In this document: one piece after another, positions 14,201 to 26,700 of the stretch | Layout: every line of letters begins with the position of its first letter | Numbering within the stretch: the first letter of the stretch is position 1 | Source: Tubiluchus corallicola | Taxonomy: Eukaryota > Priapulida > Priapulimorpha > Priapulimorphida > Tubiluchidae | Assembly: GCA_030141605.1 (NCBI GenBank) | Contig: JAQGDQ010000172.1 | Location: forward strand, 310,001 to 374,000 | Length of the DNA: 64,000 nucleotides | Direction of reading: 5' to 3' | Position numbers and translations under genes: made by a program | Notes under the pieces: model-generated | The model's input: only the letters and a program-made list of their open reading frames with translations | Database searches by the model: none | Told to the model about the DNA's origin: nothing

Positions 14201-17200
14201 AAAACAGAGCAGGAGTCCTAAAAAGTGTCCGATTTAAAACATTTTGAGCATAAAAAATATACTAGCATGCTTTAGATGCCCAAAAGTAAAACACCATGAT
14301 TTAAACGACAGTAAACTGCTACTAAGTCTTAAATAAATATGCCAAGTTGCTGCTAACAACTGTAACTGCCAACTTAGATAACAGGCTTAAATACGTGTCC
14401 AGGCCCGTATGTTTCAGCTCATTAACTACAGGGATAATTAATATGGATTAATATGACAACTTAACAATAATGACACATTCTCTAGATATTCAATATAAAA
14501 ATGTACCTGATCCATCAAGTCGTGCACGCTGAATCATGCGAACCTCGTCATCCGTCCAGTAGACATATCCGTCAACAGGATCATAATCTATAGCTATGGC
14601 ATGCTTTACATCGGTCAGCTGTAGGACAACATCAGTATAATCAGGCGTATCAAGTGAGATACGCCGTAGATCTCTTCGACGAGCTAGCAATAAAATTTCT
14701 TTTGCACCTAAATAAATAATTGTGATAAATTAGTATCTAATCTTGATTATTAGTACTGAAAGCAGAGACAGCGACAATAGCACTTTATTTACCAATACAG
14801 AACACTACTGTTTGCAAAAAAAAATTATTACTATTTGCATCCATGTACATGAATACAACAATCACGTATTTTTCCATCTAATGTCTACAGAAAGTAAAAC
14901 GTTAGAACAAACGAATTGATCTTCCTAGTTAGTTGAAGAGCACAAATGAATGCCCTCATGTGCCTTAAGCTGCTGAGGCCGCCCCTGAAAATGCTTTTCT
15001 TCCCATCCAATCGCCCGGGTAACATTTTTTATCGCACACCTGGCTAGGAATTTTATAATATTTTTTATACGTTCATAAACTTATTTGACGCAATCATACA
15101 AAAGCGTATTTCTCTTAATTTGAAATGTAAAACGCAATAATTATAAGTTTAACGCCTAACTCTCGACCAGGGTTGCTGTTTTGCATGATGCTAATTATTG
15201 TATTGGAAGCTGAAAAATATTAACGGCTGAGCAGTGTTACGACTTATACATTAATAATTCAGAACATACATTCATACCGTTCGTACAAAAAAAGACTATG
15301 CGATAATCGATAATTATACACTAATTTAGTAATGCGAAACAAAAAAACATTACTGCTAACCAGTGGAAAGTAAACAAACTTTGATTTCAACTGATTTTAA
15401 ATATTCCACGATACAGCTTTTATACTCACAAAGCTTTGAAAAAAAATTTTTGAGAAAATTTTTTTTCCTCCCTCCCTACTGACATCTTTTCAGCTCACGA
15501 AATAAGATAGAAACACATTTTTTGTGGCCGGTCTGAGTTACCTTCTGCACAGGTGTGATTATCCTGCAGCAGCTTTACTCCTGTTGGACATGCGCAGGTG
15601 TAGCGTGGACGACGAGGAGATATTAAACACAAATGAGAGCAGCCTCCATTATTAACAGCACACACGTTGACACCTACAAAGAATAATTACTCTTTACACT
15701 CTTTTATTTAAAATTTTTGTACAGTAGCCAAAAATTACTAACCTTCATACAACACATGATATGCTACAAATAACCTTGTAAGTTTTGAAGGAATTAAGAA
15801 TGTAAAGAATTACAGAGAAGTAAATAAAGTTGTTAGATATTAATTACCCATTAGCTATAAAGCCTTACAATTGCAAGCATCAATTTCTTTCAAATCTAAC
15901 ACCTGGAATTTGTACACTCTAAGAAATGGGAATAAAAGAATGACAAAGTCAAAACAAAGATCAGATATCCAACTAGTCTGTTATAAATTTCATAAAATAA
16001 ATAATACAAACTCCATACAAATTTGTACCAATCTGCTGTTACAAATGACATGAAAAGTTTTAACACAATATTTGTAACAAAGCACAGAACAATACACTTT
16101 TACGAAGAACTACGCTAACAGCACCAATACAAAGATCTGTAGAAAAAAGTTATGTATACTAACCAGTCGGTTGTCTATCACTAGTAAACACTTGTAAACC
16201 CATCGGGTAATGATTGTTATGCACCACACGTCTGTTAGTACCCCTGTCCTTGTTGCAAGCATGTATAGCTCTGAAGAAAAGAGTGTTAACACACATCTTT
16301 GAATAAATTGAATTTATACACTATAAATTGAATTTATAATGTTATCACTTTCACTTAAAAATTTTTATAAAGCCATCCTCGCAAGTGTCTGTTGCAAACG
16401 TTACTGCCTACTTCTACAAACAGTAGTGACAACTTCAAAGAATAATCTAGAAAATGTTAGCAATGCAAACTTTGAATATGCAGCCCAACTTTGAATATCA
16501 TAAAACAGAATCAGTGACACTTACCAGCAGTCATTTTCATCACTACAGTTTTTGTATGCCATTTGGCACACAGAAAAGGTAAAACCCAGCACTTAATGAA
16601 TGACCCACTAATAATAATGGTTGTGGCAAGACCGGAACTCCTCACATTATCAAGATAATCCACCGAGAGGTGGCAATGAATCAGTAAATATGTCTCAAGC
16701 AAGTTCAAGTACATCTTCACTTAATGAAACAGCCATGGCAATTTGGCAGGTGAAAGAACTCCAAATCAATTTTTCCCAGGCATTGGTCAGGCTTGATGCT
16801 GCTCATATTCAATACTAAACACACGCCAGGACTATTTGGTGATGCCTCTTTGCCCTTACCATACCTTAAATTTGCATACCATACTGATGTATTTTTCATG
16901 AACTAGCAATTCCATACATAATGTGCTATAAACAATATGCACACTGACTGCGCTTAGCTTGCAGCTTCTGTATGCAAGTTACAGACATAATAACAATGCA
17001 AACATTTATCTTGCATTACTGCATAGAACAAGATTTAAAATTTTGTTGGTTAAACAATAACTTACCTTGTCTTCCAATCAGTCCAGTATAAATTGTCTCG
17101 ATATAGGGTAAGAGCAAAGGGCTGCAGCAGCTTGCCATCAACCACTGTCTCTCTGTTTGTGCCATCGTAGTTACATCTTTCAATGAAGCTAAGCTTTGCA

Positions 17201-18825
17201 TCTACCCAATATAACTTCTCTTCCTTGTAATCAAGGGCAATACCGTTAGGCCAGTAAATCTTGTCATTGATGATCACCTCGCGTGTCGCAGGGTCGCCAT
17301 TCATGCCTGCCTTTTCTATTTTGGACAGTTCACCCCAATCAGACCAGTACATATACCTAAAACAATGCAGCACATTAGACAAGTGCATATGTCTAAAACA
17401 ACAACTCATAATTCCCTTGTTGTAAGTTATTTATACAAAGTTGTAATGTAATGATATTTGTTATCATTGGAAAAAATACAAGAGAATCATAGAAGGTTTG
17501 ACAGCATCCACACAACGCTCCCATTGACAATAAACATAGCATGCAGAAATAAACACTTTTACAAGTTATATGAGACAATGTAGAAAGCTGAGTTACAACG
17601 TTCACTAAAAAGTAAAAATTTTATTGTCAAAAATGATGACTCTGGGCTCTGCAGTTTAATAATCAGTGTTTAAAAACCAGATTAACCCATAGTCCTATAC
17701 TTGTGCAAATGATTTTCCCCAATTTAATGTATGAAAAGCTCACCATAAAGCAATCATCATTTGTAGTGTCAGTAATTGCTTGACTCTTATGAGTTTTAAT
17801 ATTATTTTTAAGAATAAACTTACCCATGTGGAGGATCAACCACAATGGCACGAGGCAAATCCAGATTTTGCCAGAACAGAACCTTACGAGAAGAGCCATC
17901 AAAATTTGCTACTTCAATGCGATTGCTGTCTGCTTCTGTCCAGTAAATCTTCTTGGCTAGCCAGTCACATGCGAGACCGTCGGGTGAAACAAGGCCAGTT
18001 GTAATTGTTTCTATATGAGATGCATTGCCCTTGATCACAGCTCGGTTGATTACTTCCAGACTAAAAATAGAAGTATATATTACATGGCTTCAATAACAGA
18101 ATTCATACAAAATAAGACTAAATGAATTCAAATCCAAGTCCGCGAGCATGACCGTGTTTACCACTTGACTATGTCTAATCCAGTCACTAGAGTAGGTGAA
18201 TCATGTGCGATAAACCAGTAGGAAGGGTACTTGTGACTAGTCGCAGATGAAAATTAATACATTTTTATTCCCAAATATATAATACATTCGGTGACAGCTG
18301 ACAAGTTGAGCAATAAAACAGTCAAGTAAAAATGACTTGCATATATTTACAAAATGATGTATCATTATAGATTTTTCAAAATGTACCTTGCAGACTGAAA
18401 CAAGTGAAACAAACTTAGAAAAATCTCATAGTTTCTAGAGCGGCCTACCTAACTAAAACTTTTCGCAGTTACGAGTGTCACATGGTGGCTGCTAGGCAAC
18501 CTCTCGGTCTTTTGCCACCTTGTCTCTATGTAGTATTATTCATAATTAAATACTGTATATTGTTATCTTGTGTAAACGAGACGAATAAATTGAAAATGAA
18601 TTGAATTAAATTACGAGATACCGAACAATATTAATTTATCTAAATGTTTATAAATCACTAATGCATGCCTGATGTCTGTCCAGAATATCATCCGATCCTC
18701 ATAACAAAAGTCTATGGCTGCAGAGTCATCAAGGTTATTAATCAAGACTGAGGAATTCTTCTTTGAATGTTCGACATCAACCAAGCGAATGTCTCGTCGG
18801 TTTGCAAACAGTAGCAAGGGTTCTC
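66..18825 (-). CDS. LRP6: LRP5/6, Wnt co-receptor (ectodomain; both ends missing)
   Basis: Single-pass co-receptor that, with Frizzled, binds Wnt at the cell surface and recruits Axin through its cytoplasmic tail. Coding exons, from N- to C-terminus: 18825-18669, 18060-17824, 17356-17066, 16270-16164, 15673-15542, 14707-14507, 13893-13698, 12511-12417, 12121-11966, 10682-10542, 9962-9673, 9510-9284, 9097-8913, 6975-6772, 6465-6328, 5345-5137, 4748-4549, 4245-4074, 3702-3582, 3293-3145, 2295-2146, 1792-1673, 201-66. All phases agree and give 4014 nt, about 1338 codons, close to the vertebrate LRP6 ectodomain. Domain order is propeller-EGF four times, then three LDLa repeats. Diagnostic strings include [23 protein letters not shown] and [16 protein letters not shown]. 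The 5' exon with signal peptide is not recognised, and the TM/PPPSPxS tail lies off the left edge. The first visible intron has a GC donor. LRP5 and LRP6 are vertebrate duplicates, so an invertebrate gene is best called LRP5/6. Confidence 0.95.
917..1423. repeat. Degenerate MITE with CGGATA-rich ends
   Basis: Lies in the LRP5/6 intron between 201 and 1673. The ends are imperfect inverted repeats: CATTAGTGTTGTTCTGGATA on the left, and the reverse complement of the right end reads CATTAGGTGTCGCTCCGGATA. Both subterminal regions are full of CGGATA/CGAATA words, while the middle is ordinary A+T-rich sequence. This organisation resembles hAT-type MITEs. I could not find a clean target duplication, so the class is tentative. 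Confidence 0.5.
2240..5345 (-). other. LRP5/6 propeller 4 and EGF4
   Basis: Exons 5345-5137 ([24 protein letters not shown]), 4748-4549 ([15 protein letters not shown]), 4245-4074 (MMFWTN, LYWSD), 3702-3582 ([16 protein letters not shown]) and the start of 3293-3145 ([16 protein letters not shown]). Its YWTD repeats are the most divergent of the four propellers; the LFWTC form is also what vertebrate LRP5/6 has at this position. EGF4 is split between 3293-3145 ([13 protein letters not shown]) and 2295-2146 (CSCPLEYVL), followed by the REPPTCSP hinge into the LDLa block. Confidence 0.92.
5441..6265. mobile_element. TA-flanked pogo-like MITE, copy 1
   Basis: The left end starts CAGTAGGCACC and the reverse complement of the right end starts CAGTAGGTGCTG, each flanked by TA (5439-5440 and 6266-6267). 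CAGT termini with a TA target duplication are typical of the pogo/Tigger branch of Tc1-mariner. No transposase frame is visible. It sits between LRP5/6 exons 5137-5345 and 6328-6465. The terminal 10 bases are shared with the element at 7970-8886. Confidence 0.6.
6328..9840 (-). other. LRP5/6 propeller 3 and EGF3
   Basis: Propeller 3 starts inside exon 9962-9673 ([22 protein letters not shown]). It continues in 9510-9284 ([27 protein letters not shown]), 9097-8913 (a degenerate IYFSNWGG in place of YWTDWG, then LYWAN) and 6975-6772 ([25 protein letters not shown]). EGF3 is exon 6465-6328 ([24 protein letters not shown]). In vertebrates propellers 3-4 form the second ligand-binding half, bound by Wnt3a and DKK1. 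The 8913-6975 intron contains a 917-bp TA-flanked element. Confidence 0.92.
7970..8886. mobile_element. TA-flanked pogo-like MITE, copy 2
   Basis: The left end CAGTAGGCACAGCTTAATA and the reverse-complemented right end CAGTAGGCACTGGTTAATA form inverted repeats of about 20 bases with two mismatches. TA flanks both sides (7968-7969, 8887-8888). It is 917 bp long, within the LRP5/6 intron between 6975 and 8913. The middle is slightly richer in G+C than its surroundings but has no convincing transposase frame. Non-autonomous element or internally decayed copy. Confidence 0.65.
9840..14707 (-). other. LRP5/6 propeller 2 and EGF2
   Basis: Propeller 2 uses exons 14707-14507 ([23 protein letters not shown]), 13893-13698 ([18 protein letters not shown]), 12511-12417 ([14 protein letters not shown]), 12121-11966 ([22 protein letters not shown]) and 10682-10542 ([26 protein letters not shown]). 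EGF2 begins exon 9962-9673 with [17 protein letters not shown] and CACPMGY, and the same exon runs on into propeller 3. Similarity to vertebrate LRP6 is highest here. The intron between 11966 and 10682 holds a pogo-like MITE. Confidence 0.93.
10851..11499. mobile_element. Tigger-type MITE (TCCTCGCTTAACGA ends)
   Basis: The left end is TAGTAAGTCCTCGCTTAACGA and the reverse-complemented right end is CAGTAAATCCTCGCTTAACGA. TA flanks both sides (10849-10850, 11500-11501). The CAGTAA-TCCTCGCTTAACG terminus is a known hallmark of Tigger/pogo elements. The left terminal C has mutated to T. Its length is 649 bp, in the LRP5/6 intron between 10682 and 11966. No open transposase. Confidence 0.7.
15085..15535 (-). 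repeat. Dispersed repeat, copy 1 (inverted relative to 23252-23725)
   Basis: Read on the minus strand it matches 23252-23725 over several hundred bases. Shared stretches include TCGTGGAATATTTAAAATCA, the following TTGAAATCAAA, ATTACTAAATTA, GCATAGTCT and GCAACCCTGG. It ends only a few bases from the donor of the EGF1 exon (15542). The class is unknown and the limits are approximate. Confidence 0.6.
15542..18825 (-). other. LRP5/6 propeller 1 and EGF1
   Basis: Five exons. Exon 18825-18669 opens the mature protein ([10 protein letters not shown]) with an FWTD blade. Exon 18060-17824 has PDGLACDWL and IYWTE. Exon 17356-17066 has [29 protein letters not shown] and LYWTDW. Exon 16270-16164 closes the propeller ([18 protein letters not shown]). 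Exon 15673-15542 is a six-cysteine EGF with [10 protein letters not shown] and [10 protein letters not shown]. In vertebrates this propeller belongs to the binding surface for Wnts, DKK1 and sclerostin. Every boundary is GT-AG except the donor after 18669, which reads CAG then GCATGC. Confidence 0.93.
18124..18200 (-). repeat. Possible tRNA-derived SINE fragment
   Basis: On the minus strand an A-box-like TAGTCAAGTGG is followed about 26 bases later by a B-box-like GGATTTGAATT, the spacing and order of an internal Pol III promoter. No cloverleaf stems are evident, so it is not called a tRNA gene. It lies in the LRP5/6 intron between 18060 and 18669. Confidence 0.3.
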
Positions 18826-20133
18826 CTACAATTATTATGCAAAAAGAAATAATTGAAATGACTAAATCATACTGAAAATGTAATCACTACAGGCAATGTG
18901 CCCAACAAAAACACGTCAAGCCTTCTGGAAAATTAGGCTTATTTCAATGTTCGTGAAAAATGTTACAAGGATTTAGTAATAAAACTGCAATAAGCACCTC
19001 GCGTAACTAGTAAAATCACTTTAAAGTCGCGCTCACATCACGCTTGGACGCTCCCATTTTCAATGCCCATTCTTCTTCCAATGACATCATTCATCTTGAA
19101 GAAAAGCAGCGCACTGTGAATCTTCATCGAAAGTATAATAAGATTTTACAAAAACATTAGATAGCGAATTTTGTAATATTACTGCGTGAACATTAGGTAG
19201 GTTGCAGAAGTTTAAATTAGTTTAAGCAACACGCGCTTATGGAAAACCATGACACACTTACTAAAAGTCACGAAGTCTTCCAGGTACATCATAGTTTTCA
19301 AGTAAATGGCGGCAACCAGTACACTGAAAATTTCTAATCAGAAGTTGTGTATTTTAAATTTATACTCTTTGCAAATTTCTTTGTTATATTTTTCTAAGTT
19401 TAAATGATAACAGTAAAATAAACCCAACATACTAAGTGACTTGTTTTTGCCTTTAAGCACACATTGATCATTAAACGTATTACTGGCACAGATTACTATT
19501 AACAAGGTGCATGGAATAACTCTTATATCACGTGCTTCTGAAATAAACTATATAAATATCTGTTGTCCACATGAAATGGACCATATAAATGAAATAGCAA
19601 ATAATCACAGGCAGCACTAATGAATTACGAAGGAAAATAAATTAATTTTGACTTCAGTTTAATTTGCTAAATTAGTAATTTCCAAGTAGCTGATTAATGT
19701 GTTTTATTACCTAGCATATATGTACTTGCAGTACCGAAGTTTAGTGAATAAATGAACATTTAATTGAACAAAATTATCAAGTTAAATTATAGAAAAGTGG
19801 AATTATAATTTTGAGTGCTAACATTGCATTAGCAATGGGACATTTATCAAAGGAATGAAAAAATAATCCTTTGTAGACAGTTAGCAAAGCAACAAGAGAC
19901 AGCAATATGAACTGAATGATTATCTGTAGACTCAAATTATCTATGATAAAAGATTACTCACAAGGAATTTAGACTATATTGAAAAAAGGATATAAAACAT
20001 TATTTCAAATTCATGGACTACCAAAATCTCCTTTCAGTTATCAATATTATCATGGTACATTTGCTCAGCCTAAAAAGTATGAAACATTAGGCCTACCTCA
20101 AAATCAATGCAACGAAAGTCAGTATCACAAAAT

Positions 20134-20187
20134 TCACACACACACACGCACGCACGCACCCACACACACACACACACATATATATAT
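20134..20187. repeat. CA/CG dinucleotide microsatellite
   Basis: Alternating CA run with interspersed CG steps (CACACACGCACGCACGCACC) followed by another CA run and a short TA run. A chance frame crosses it and is not a gene. Confidence 0.9.
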
Positions 20188-23100
20188 GAATATGAATAAT
20201 TTCCACGAAAAATCAAACACATTCTGAAATTTCTTCTCCTAATGAAAGCATTTTAGTTACATTGCATGTGTAACATAACATAAGCTTTCAAAATTTAAAC
20301 CAAAATTGGTGGCAGCATAAATAAGATCACTTTATTTTTCTATTCTGCCAAAAGGATAAAACTAAAAGTTTTTGGTTATAAAACTTTGTATATGAACTTA
20401 AGCGAAAAAATCTGCAATGAATCTATGCAAGTTACAAAATTTTGATTTTACAAATCAGAATTTATCAATAGTTATATCAAGTCATAATAGTCTAATCCTT
20501 TTAAAAATGCATTTTTACACATTTTTAAAACAATTGTAAAAGTGCTTCTCAAGCAAATGTAGCTAATGATTCCATTGCTGGGTGAAAAACCCAAGTTACC
20601 CTATTTTAATTAAAACCTGCTTCTTTCTGTACATGTATATAGACCATTGTGCTCATTCTCATGCAAATACTGTGAAACCTATTCCCATAAGGCTACTTAA
20701 CGACACTTACATTTGTACTAATAATACGAATATAAAATTAGCTTTATTTGTGATGTGCCATTTTCGTGAAAAGGACCGCTGTCCATTTTCTTATGGCTGA
20801 CTACTTTGAACCACATGGAGCAAATAACAGCTATTTACTCTGCAACTTGTTTAACACATAGGGCAAACACTTGCTGCAGGATACATAGGATTTCTCAAAT
20901 ACTGTAAAACCCAAACGTCTCCACCTGAACAGCAAATATTTAATTCTTAAAACATTTAGCATCAAAATACAGCAAAGATTCGAAAAAGATATACATTTCA
21001 GGGATTTTTTACGCTTATTAGCTAGACACGCAAAAACGAAAGTTGTTAAATACACAAATAATTAGTTTTGCAAACTGTAAAATACATTGTTTTGCATTAA
21101 AAGAGCACTGTCCCTTGTGTAAGCCTCAAAAATGGTCATGTCAATTTTTCATGCAAATTTAGCTAGTGAGAGAGTGTTAAAATGATTAGTGATCCAGTTC
21201 GTAAAATCAAAAATCAAGCAAATATTAAATACACAGTTGATATTTTAGTGAAGCACAATTCACAATTCAATTCACATTTGCACAGACAATACAAACCAAA
21301 AACATTTCATTTATTACTAATATAATGCCTGATTTCAGAGAAAGTGTCATGTTCCTGTTTTAAGTACAATCAGCAATTTACTGGCAGTCTAATTTACTGG
21401 AATATTTCCAGTTTTGAAGCTAAAAAGAAAATTAGTTATGGCATATCCATCTGCATAAACCAAACTAACGATTATACTTCTAAAACAAGGAAAAAATCAG
21501 ATTTTATTACAATTTTCCATGGTTGTCAGTTTGACAAAACAATTATATTTAAAACTAAGTGGAGACCTGAAAAGGAACCGGGTAGTACAGTGTAGACTGT
21601 AGAGCATTACTACATGTATATAATGATATAGATAGAGATTTGATCATTTGAGATTCAAAGGAACTCAAGGCATTCAAAAATGGTTTTACTAAAAACAGTT
21701 CTTAAAATTTATTTTTTAAATCAGCCTATATTTTTTAATTTTGCTTATTACACAAAAATGGCCATACTGAGACTACCAGAATGAATAGTATGTTTTAATC
21801 TGAAATTTAATTATTATACATATATTTTCATTAAGTGCTTGCACAGATTTTGCTAAATTTTAATGCAGGTTGCAAGCCAATAACCTTTTTATAAGAATAA
21901 AACACCCATATATCAGTTATCAAAATAGATTACCAGAAAGAATTTTAACAACAACAGACACACCATGACTGCCCAAATCAGACAATAATGGTATACAATG
22001 TATACATTTTCTAATAATACATATGGCATAATAATACGATACACAAAGCAGGCTTAGCAGAGTTAGTGTTACATGTTACGAATCTAATAATGCATTAGCC
22101 TAAGAAACGGACAAAGTCAGAAATATATCAGGTTTACCATTTGAACTTTGATGTAATTCTAGCATTAATAGCTGACAATTACTTAAACTCCAAATTGTTT
22201 AATGGCTTTATGAAGTTTGCAAAATTTTAAAATGTCAGATGATTGGCATTTATAACCAAAGTATTATTTTTAATGTGTTAGGAATCGGCACTGAAAAAGA
22301 GGTTTTATAACATATAATATATTCAATATAAAATTGAAACTTGATGGAGCAGGCCATAAAACAACAAAATGAAAACGTTAAAAATTTTCTATTCTTTTAA
22401 TCAATTTACTTTTCTTAGTTCAATTACTAGAAGCCGTGGAAGGTATCACATATATTTTTAAAGCACACAGATTGTACTTAATTGCCACCGCAAAGACAAA
22501 TTGTAGGATTGTATAATTATAATACGAAACCTGTATGAACGGCTGCTATGTTTACTTTACATGTGCAGACGATCCTTTTAGATGCTTATTGTTTTTGTAA
22601 ATGATAAGTGTTGCGTTTCTCGAAAACCCTGCTTCAAATATGACTTAACAGTAGCTGATAAACTTTTCAATATGACAAAAAAAAATCCACCTGAGAATGT
22701 ATGCACGTGAATTTATTTATTTGGATCTAGAATTAAAGGGTTAAGCTAATACTTAGATAAACTTGTAACTTCGAGCAGTTAAAGATGCTGGTAAACAGAC
22801 TGGAATTCCTATACATTCAGTCCGGACTACTTTTTTGCTCTTTCAAGGGTGTTACAATATAATTTTAAATGACCATTAATCACTTTTGTAACCTAAGTAA
22901 GTAAGAGTACACTATGACAGAAATATTTGCATAAATGGCTTCATAAGTTCCACACAAATCAAAATGTATGAAAGCAGTAGCTTTTGCAAGACAGATCTAT
23001 AGATTTGGCAGCTCGATAATTTTAACTAATGGGCTAATGTTCTCTTGAAGGAAATTTTGCATCACCTGTGTAATTCTCGCGTGATCTGTCCTCTACACTG

Positions 23101-23251
23101 TAACAGTAGTTTATTTCGACCAAACTCTAAAAACGCATTTCTTGAAAAGAGTTAGACAGCAAACAAATAAAAAACACCAGGTCTTTAAATTTTTCAACAA
23201 TTATTTACCTATGTACAAAAGAAAATATAAAAGTTCACCTATGCGAATTGC

Positions 23252-23725
23252 AATGGGGCTGGTCAGCAAAAAAAATTGTTTCTGTCTTACCTCATGAGTT
23301 CAAAGATGTCAATAGGTAGGGAGGAAATTTTTTTAAAGCTTTGTAAATGTTTCAAGCTGAATCGTGGAATATTTAAAATCAGTTGAAATCAAAATTTTGT
23401 ATTCCCCACTGGTTAGCTCTATAATGTTTTTTCCAACTCACACTTTTTCATGCTTTGTTTGTTTTTAGTTTTTTGTTTAACATTACTAAATTAACGCATA
23501 GTCTCTTTTTTGCACAGTACGAATGTACGTCCAGATAATTATGGTATAAGCGGCAACGCTACTCGGTTAATACGCTGATTTGGCAGAAAATGCGATAATT
23601 TTTAGCCTCCAATACATAATCAGCATCATACAAAATTGCAACCCTGGCCGTAGAAAAACATGACTGCGTCCTCGCCAAATAACAATATTATAATAATTGT
23701 TGCATTTTAGGTTTTACGTTAATAT
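23252..23725 (+). repeat. Dispersed repeat, copy 2
   Basis: Inverted partner of 15085-15535, recognised by the shared words listed there. The two copies differ by many substitutions and small gaps, so it is an old interspersed repeat. Terminal structure is unclear and no coding frame is present. Confidence 0.6.
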
Positions 23726-26700
23726 GACTGCATCATGTAAGTATATGAATTTACCATAAAAATTGGAAATTGCCAGCAGGGTGTGGCTAAAAATTTTTTA
23801 CCAAAGCAATTAAGCAGACATAGAAGTATTTTTATTGTTGGCCTGAGTTTGTCAGTCCATTTGTGATTTACAAATATAACTGGAAGACGAAGTCTAATTT
23901 TCATTTCATTCACACTGCTTCCAACACTCCACCATCACCATTCTTGGAAATTACCATCCAACCAAGTGCACTTACTATAACCAACCTCAGATGTAAATGA
24001 ACAACAAAGGTATCCAGTGATATAGATTTTGTGCAAAAATGTGAAACTTAGCCTGACATTGCATATGGACAAGTCACACAATGCTGAACAGATTCAGTGC
24101 ATTAAAGCACACTTTGTCTAACTGAGCATCAGAAAAATTATTCAGATTTTTTTAGTTATCTGACAAATTCACTTAAATTATAAAGTTATACTTTGGAAAA
24201 CACTGACAAAAGTACTACAGTGTGACAGTATTTAAAGTATTAAAGATTCAGACCTTTACCAGGCTTTACGCAAATCATACTATATTATTACTGCAGCCAC
24301 GTGAGACTATTCATTGCAATTTTCTGGCCTTGTTTTAGATCCGGATCTGAAGAATTCAATCCAGTGTAACCTAGTCAAGAGTCGTCTACAGGTATAAATA
24401 TTCTGGGGCCATGAAATGTACTTACACTGATCCCAACAACTGTTTTAGTGGCCAGCAATAATGAAACACACTTCTGGCCTTACAGGAACTCAAAACGACT
24501 TTAAAATTTATGTGGAAATGTTGAGGACTGTCAAGACCCTCAACAAGCAAACAAACGGCATAGTATTAGTAAGGATGAAAAAGTCTGGTAACTAGCATCC
24601 AGCTTTTCTCATTTAACTAGGTGAAGAAGTTGTTGTGATTTCGTAAAGTCAGTCATGGCGCCAGATTTTGCCTTTTCCAAATTATAATACCCAGTAGTAC
24701 TAGTAGGCATTACTGCATTAATACGTAAATTTTATGTGCCTGGTTGTTTACCTATTTTTTGCTGTCTATTTTAAGTTTTGACGACAATTATTCACTGCGA
24801 TGGTTGAAACACGTTAAACAAAATTTATCGCACACGCGTTTTTCTTTGCTAAATGTGTCCGTCTCGGACGTATAGTTTACCCAAAGTATACATGCAGTAA
24901 ATGATGTGATTTGATTTGGCTCTTACCATGTATCGTGGCTAATATCCAAAAAACAAATACTAGGACTTCCCAAAAGCGCATGCTAGATGGCAGATACTAC
25001 ACCATGATTAATCAAACCGCTGTTTCAGTCTCATACAAAACAAACAGCGATATTATATTAACAGTTATTTTAAAAAAAATGAAAAACAACTTTGCAGCAA
25101 AACAGTATAACACTTTATCCACTATCCGCCATGATTTTGAGTAAACAGTCTCGAACACTGGCCGGTGATCAATCCGCGGCAAAACAAATAGTTCCATAAT
25201 TTTCGCCACGACCTACTCGTGATTGTTATGAGTGATATTGGAAACGGGGACATTTGACAGTAAAGTCTGCACTCTACAGAAATTCACAATAACGCTCCAA
25301 GCCAAACTTCTAAAATGAAATGAAATAAAGTAAAAAGTAGATAAACCTTTTAACTTCTCCAAGTGTTTTAGTTAATGATGGTGAGCAGATTTACTGTTGA
25401 GACATTAATTTTAATGAATGTTCACTATTCAGGGGTCAGTAGAGGTTCTTGTTTCTGTTGCGAACTGTTTTAACCATGACCATTAACTGTTCAAGTTGGC
25501 ATTTTTCTAATTCAGTAAACTGACTTAATGACCAAAAAATACTACAATATTTTTGACATTAATATGATAGTGACTATAATCTTTATCTTGTTTATAATAA
25601 ATGATTGATCATAATCGTTAGGATTTTAAATTATATCCAATAGCATTGTTTTCACTTATTATTTATGTTACATTAGCTAGAGTACTATTACGTAGTGCGT
25701 AAGTTACCTAAGTGCAATGTTAAAAACCCAGAGGCGCAAAATTTATGTATCAAACACAAATGCCATAATTATAGAAGTAAGGCCGATGTTACTAATTGTT
25801 GAGAGTCATGAGTCAAGTGTTTATGCATGGTTGCATGGATCAGCCCTTGTAAGACCTGTTTCATAGTATACATTGAACTCTATGTAAACTGATTTTGGAT
25901 TCATTCCCAAATACCCGTGTAATCACGTGCATAATATAGGCTTCCTTCTCAAAAGGTTTATTATAGTTGTAATCTTGCCAAAATTTTTCTAACTAGCTTG
26001 GGTTGTCACACCATCACATTATGGCACTCCACCTCCTCCTTATCGAGGATAATCCGTAGCCAGTTCTCGGTATGTAGTCATTGTATTTGTATTTTGTAGT
26101 AATTATCTAAATTGTTTCACTCATTCTCATTTTGATGTAGTCGTTAACTTAATGTAGTCAATGGCTCATACACATCATTTAGCTCTATTTTTTCTCTAGC
26201 ATGTATTTATTCGCATTGCCATTATCATGTAATCGTTCTTTTCCATATAATTATTGTAACTATCACATGTTAAATGTTCGTGTAATGTTAAAATAACTAT
26301 GCGCATAGTTTAAATTAAATTTTATCGTTCTTGTTTTCTATAAACGCCATTACTACTCAGAATTTAGATATTAACAAACTTTATTCTAATATTTACACCC
26401 TGCGAAATGTGGACTTGACCAGGTCTTTCAGTCGCCCCATAATTGCTTTCCCGCTTTTCAAATTTGAAACAAACTGGCTATGCACACGACTGAGGTTAAG
26501 AGGTCACATTCATTCATTCACAGTGAAAAATAAAATTAATGTTAGTGAAAAATGTATTGAGTGATTTTTTTCAATGCTTTATCTGCCTTGGATGATTTTG
26601 TTTCTGATTGTTTATTATGTTTTTATATGACTGATAGCAAACGAAAAATGTGCCGTAATCACACAAGCAACAAAAACTCATTTGTCTCAGTTGTGACTAG

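Noticed and set aside
19306-19420. ATGGCGGCAACC start with a short plus-strand frame
   Set aside because: Good start context, but only about 36 codons with no family resemblance and no convincing donor; not enough for a gene call.
19979-20227. 82-codon frame with a His/Thr-rich repeat
   Set aside because: Produced by the CA microsatellite; no gene features.
20831-21055. Minus-strand frame starting with a hydrophobic stretch, as candidate signal peptide
   Set aside because: It starts at GTG, not ATG, and no phase-1 donor matches exon 18825.
24339-24391. Exon-like piece TTTTAG...CTACAG GTATAA on the plus strand
   Set aside because: Open in one frame for about 17 codons only, with no neighbours that splice to it in a recognisable protein.
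25012-25209. Minus-strand frame as candidate LRP5/6 signal-peptide exon
   Set aside because: The hydrophobic part is not next to the start and no phase-1 donor follows in register.
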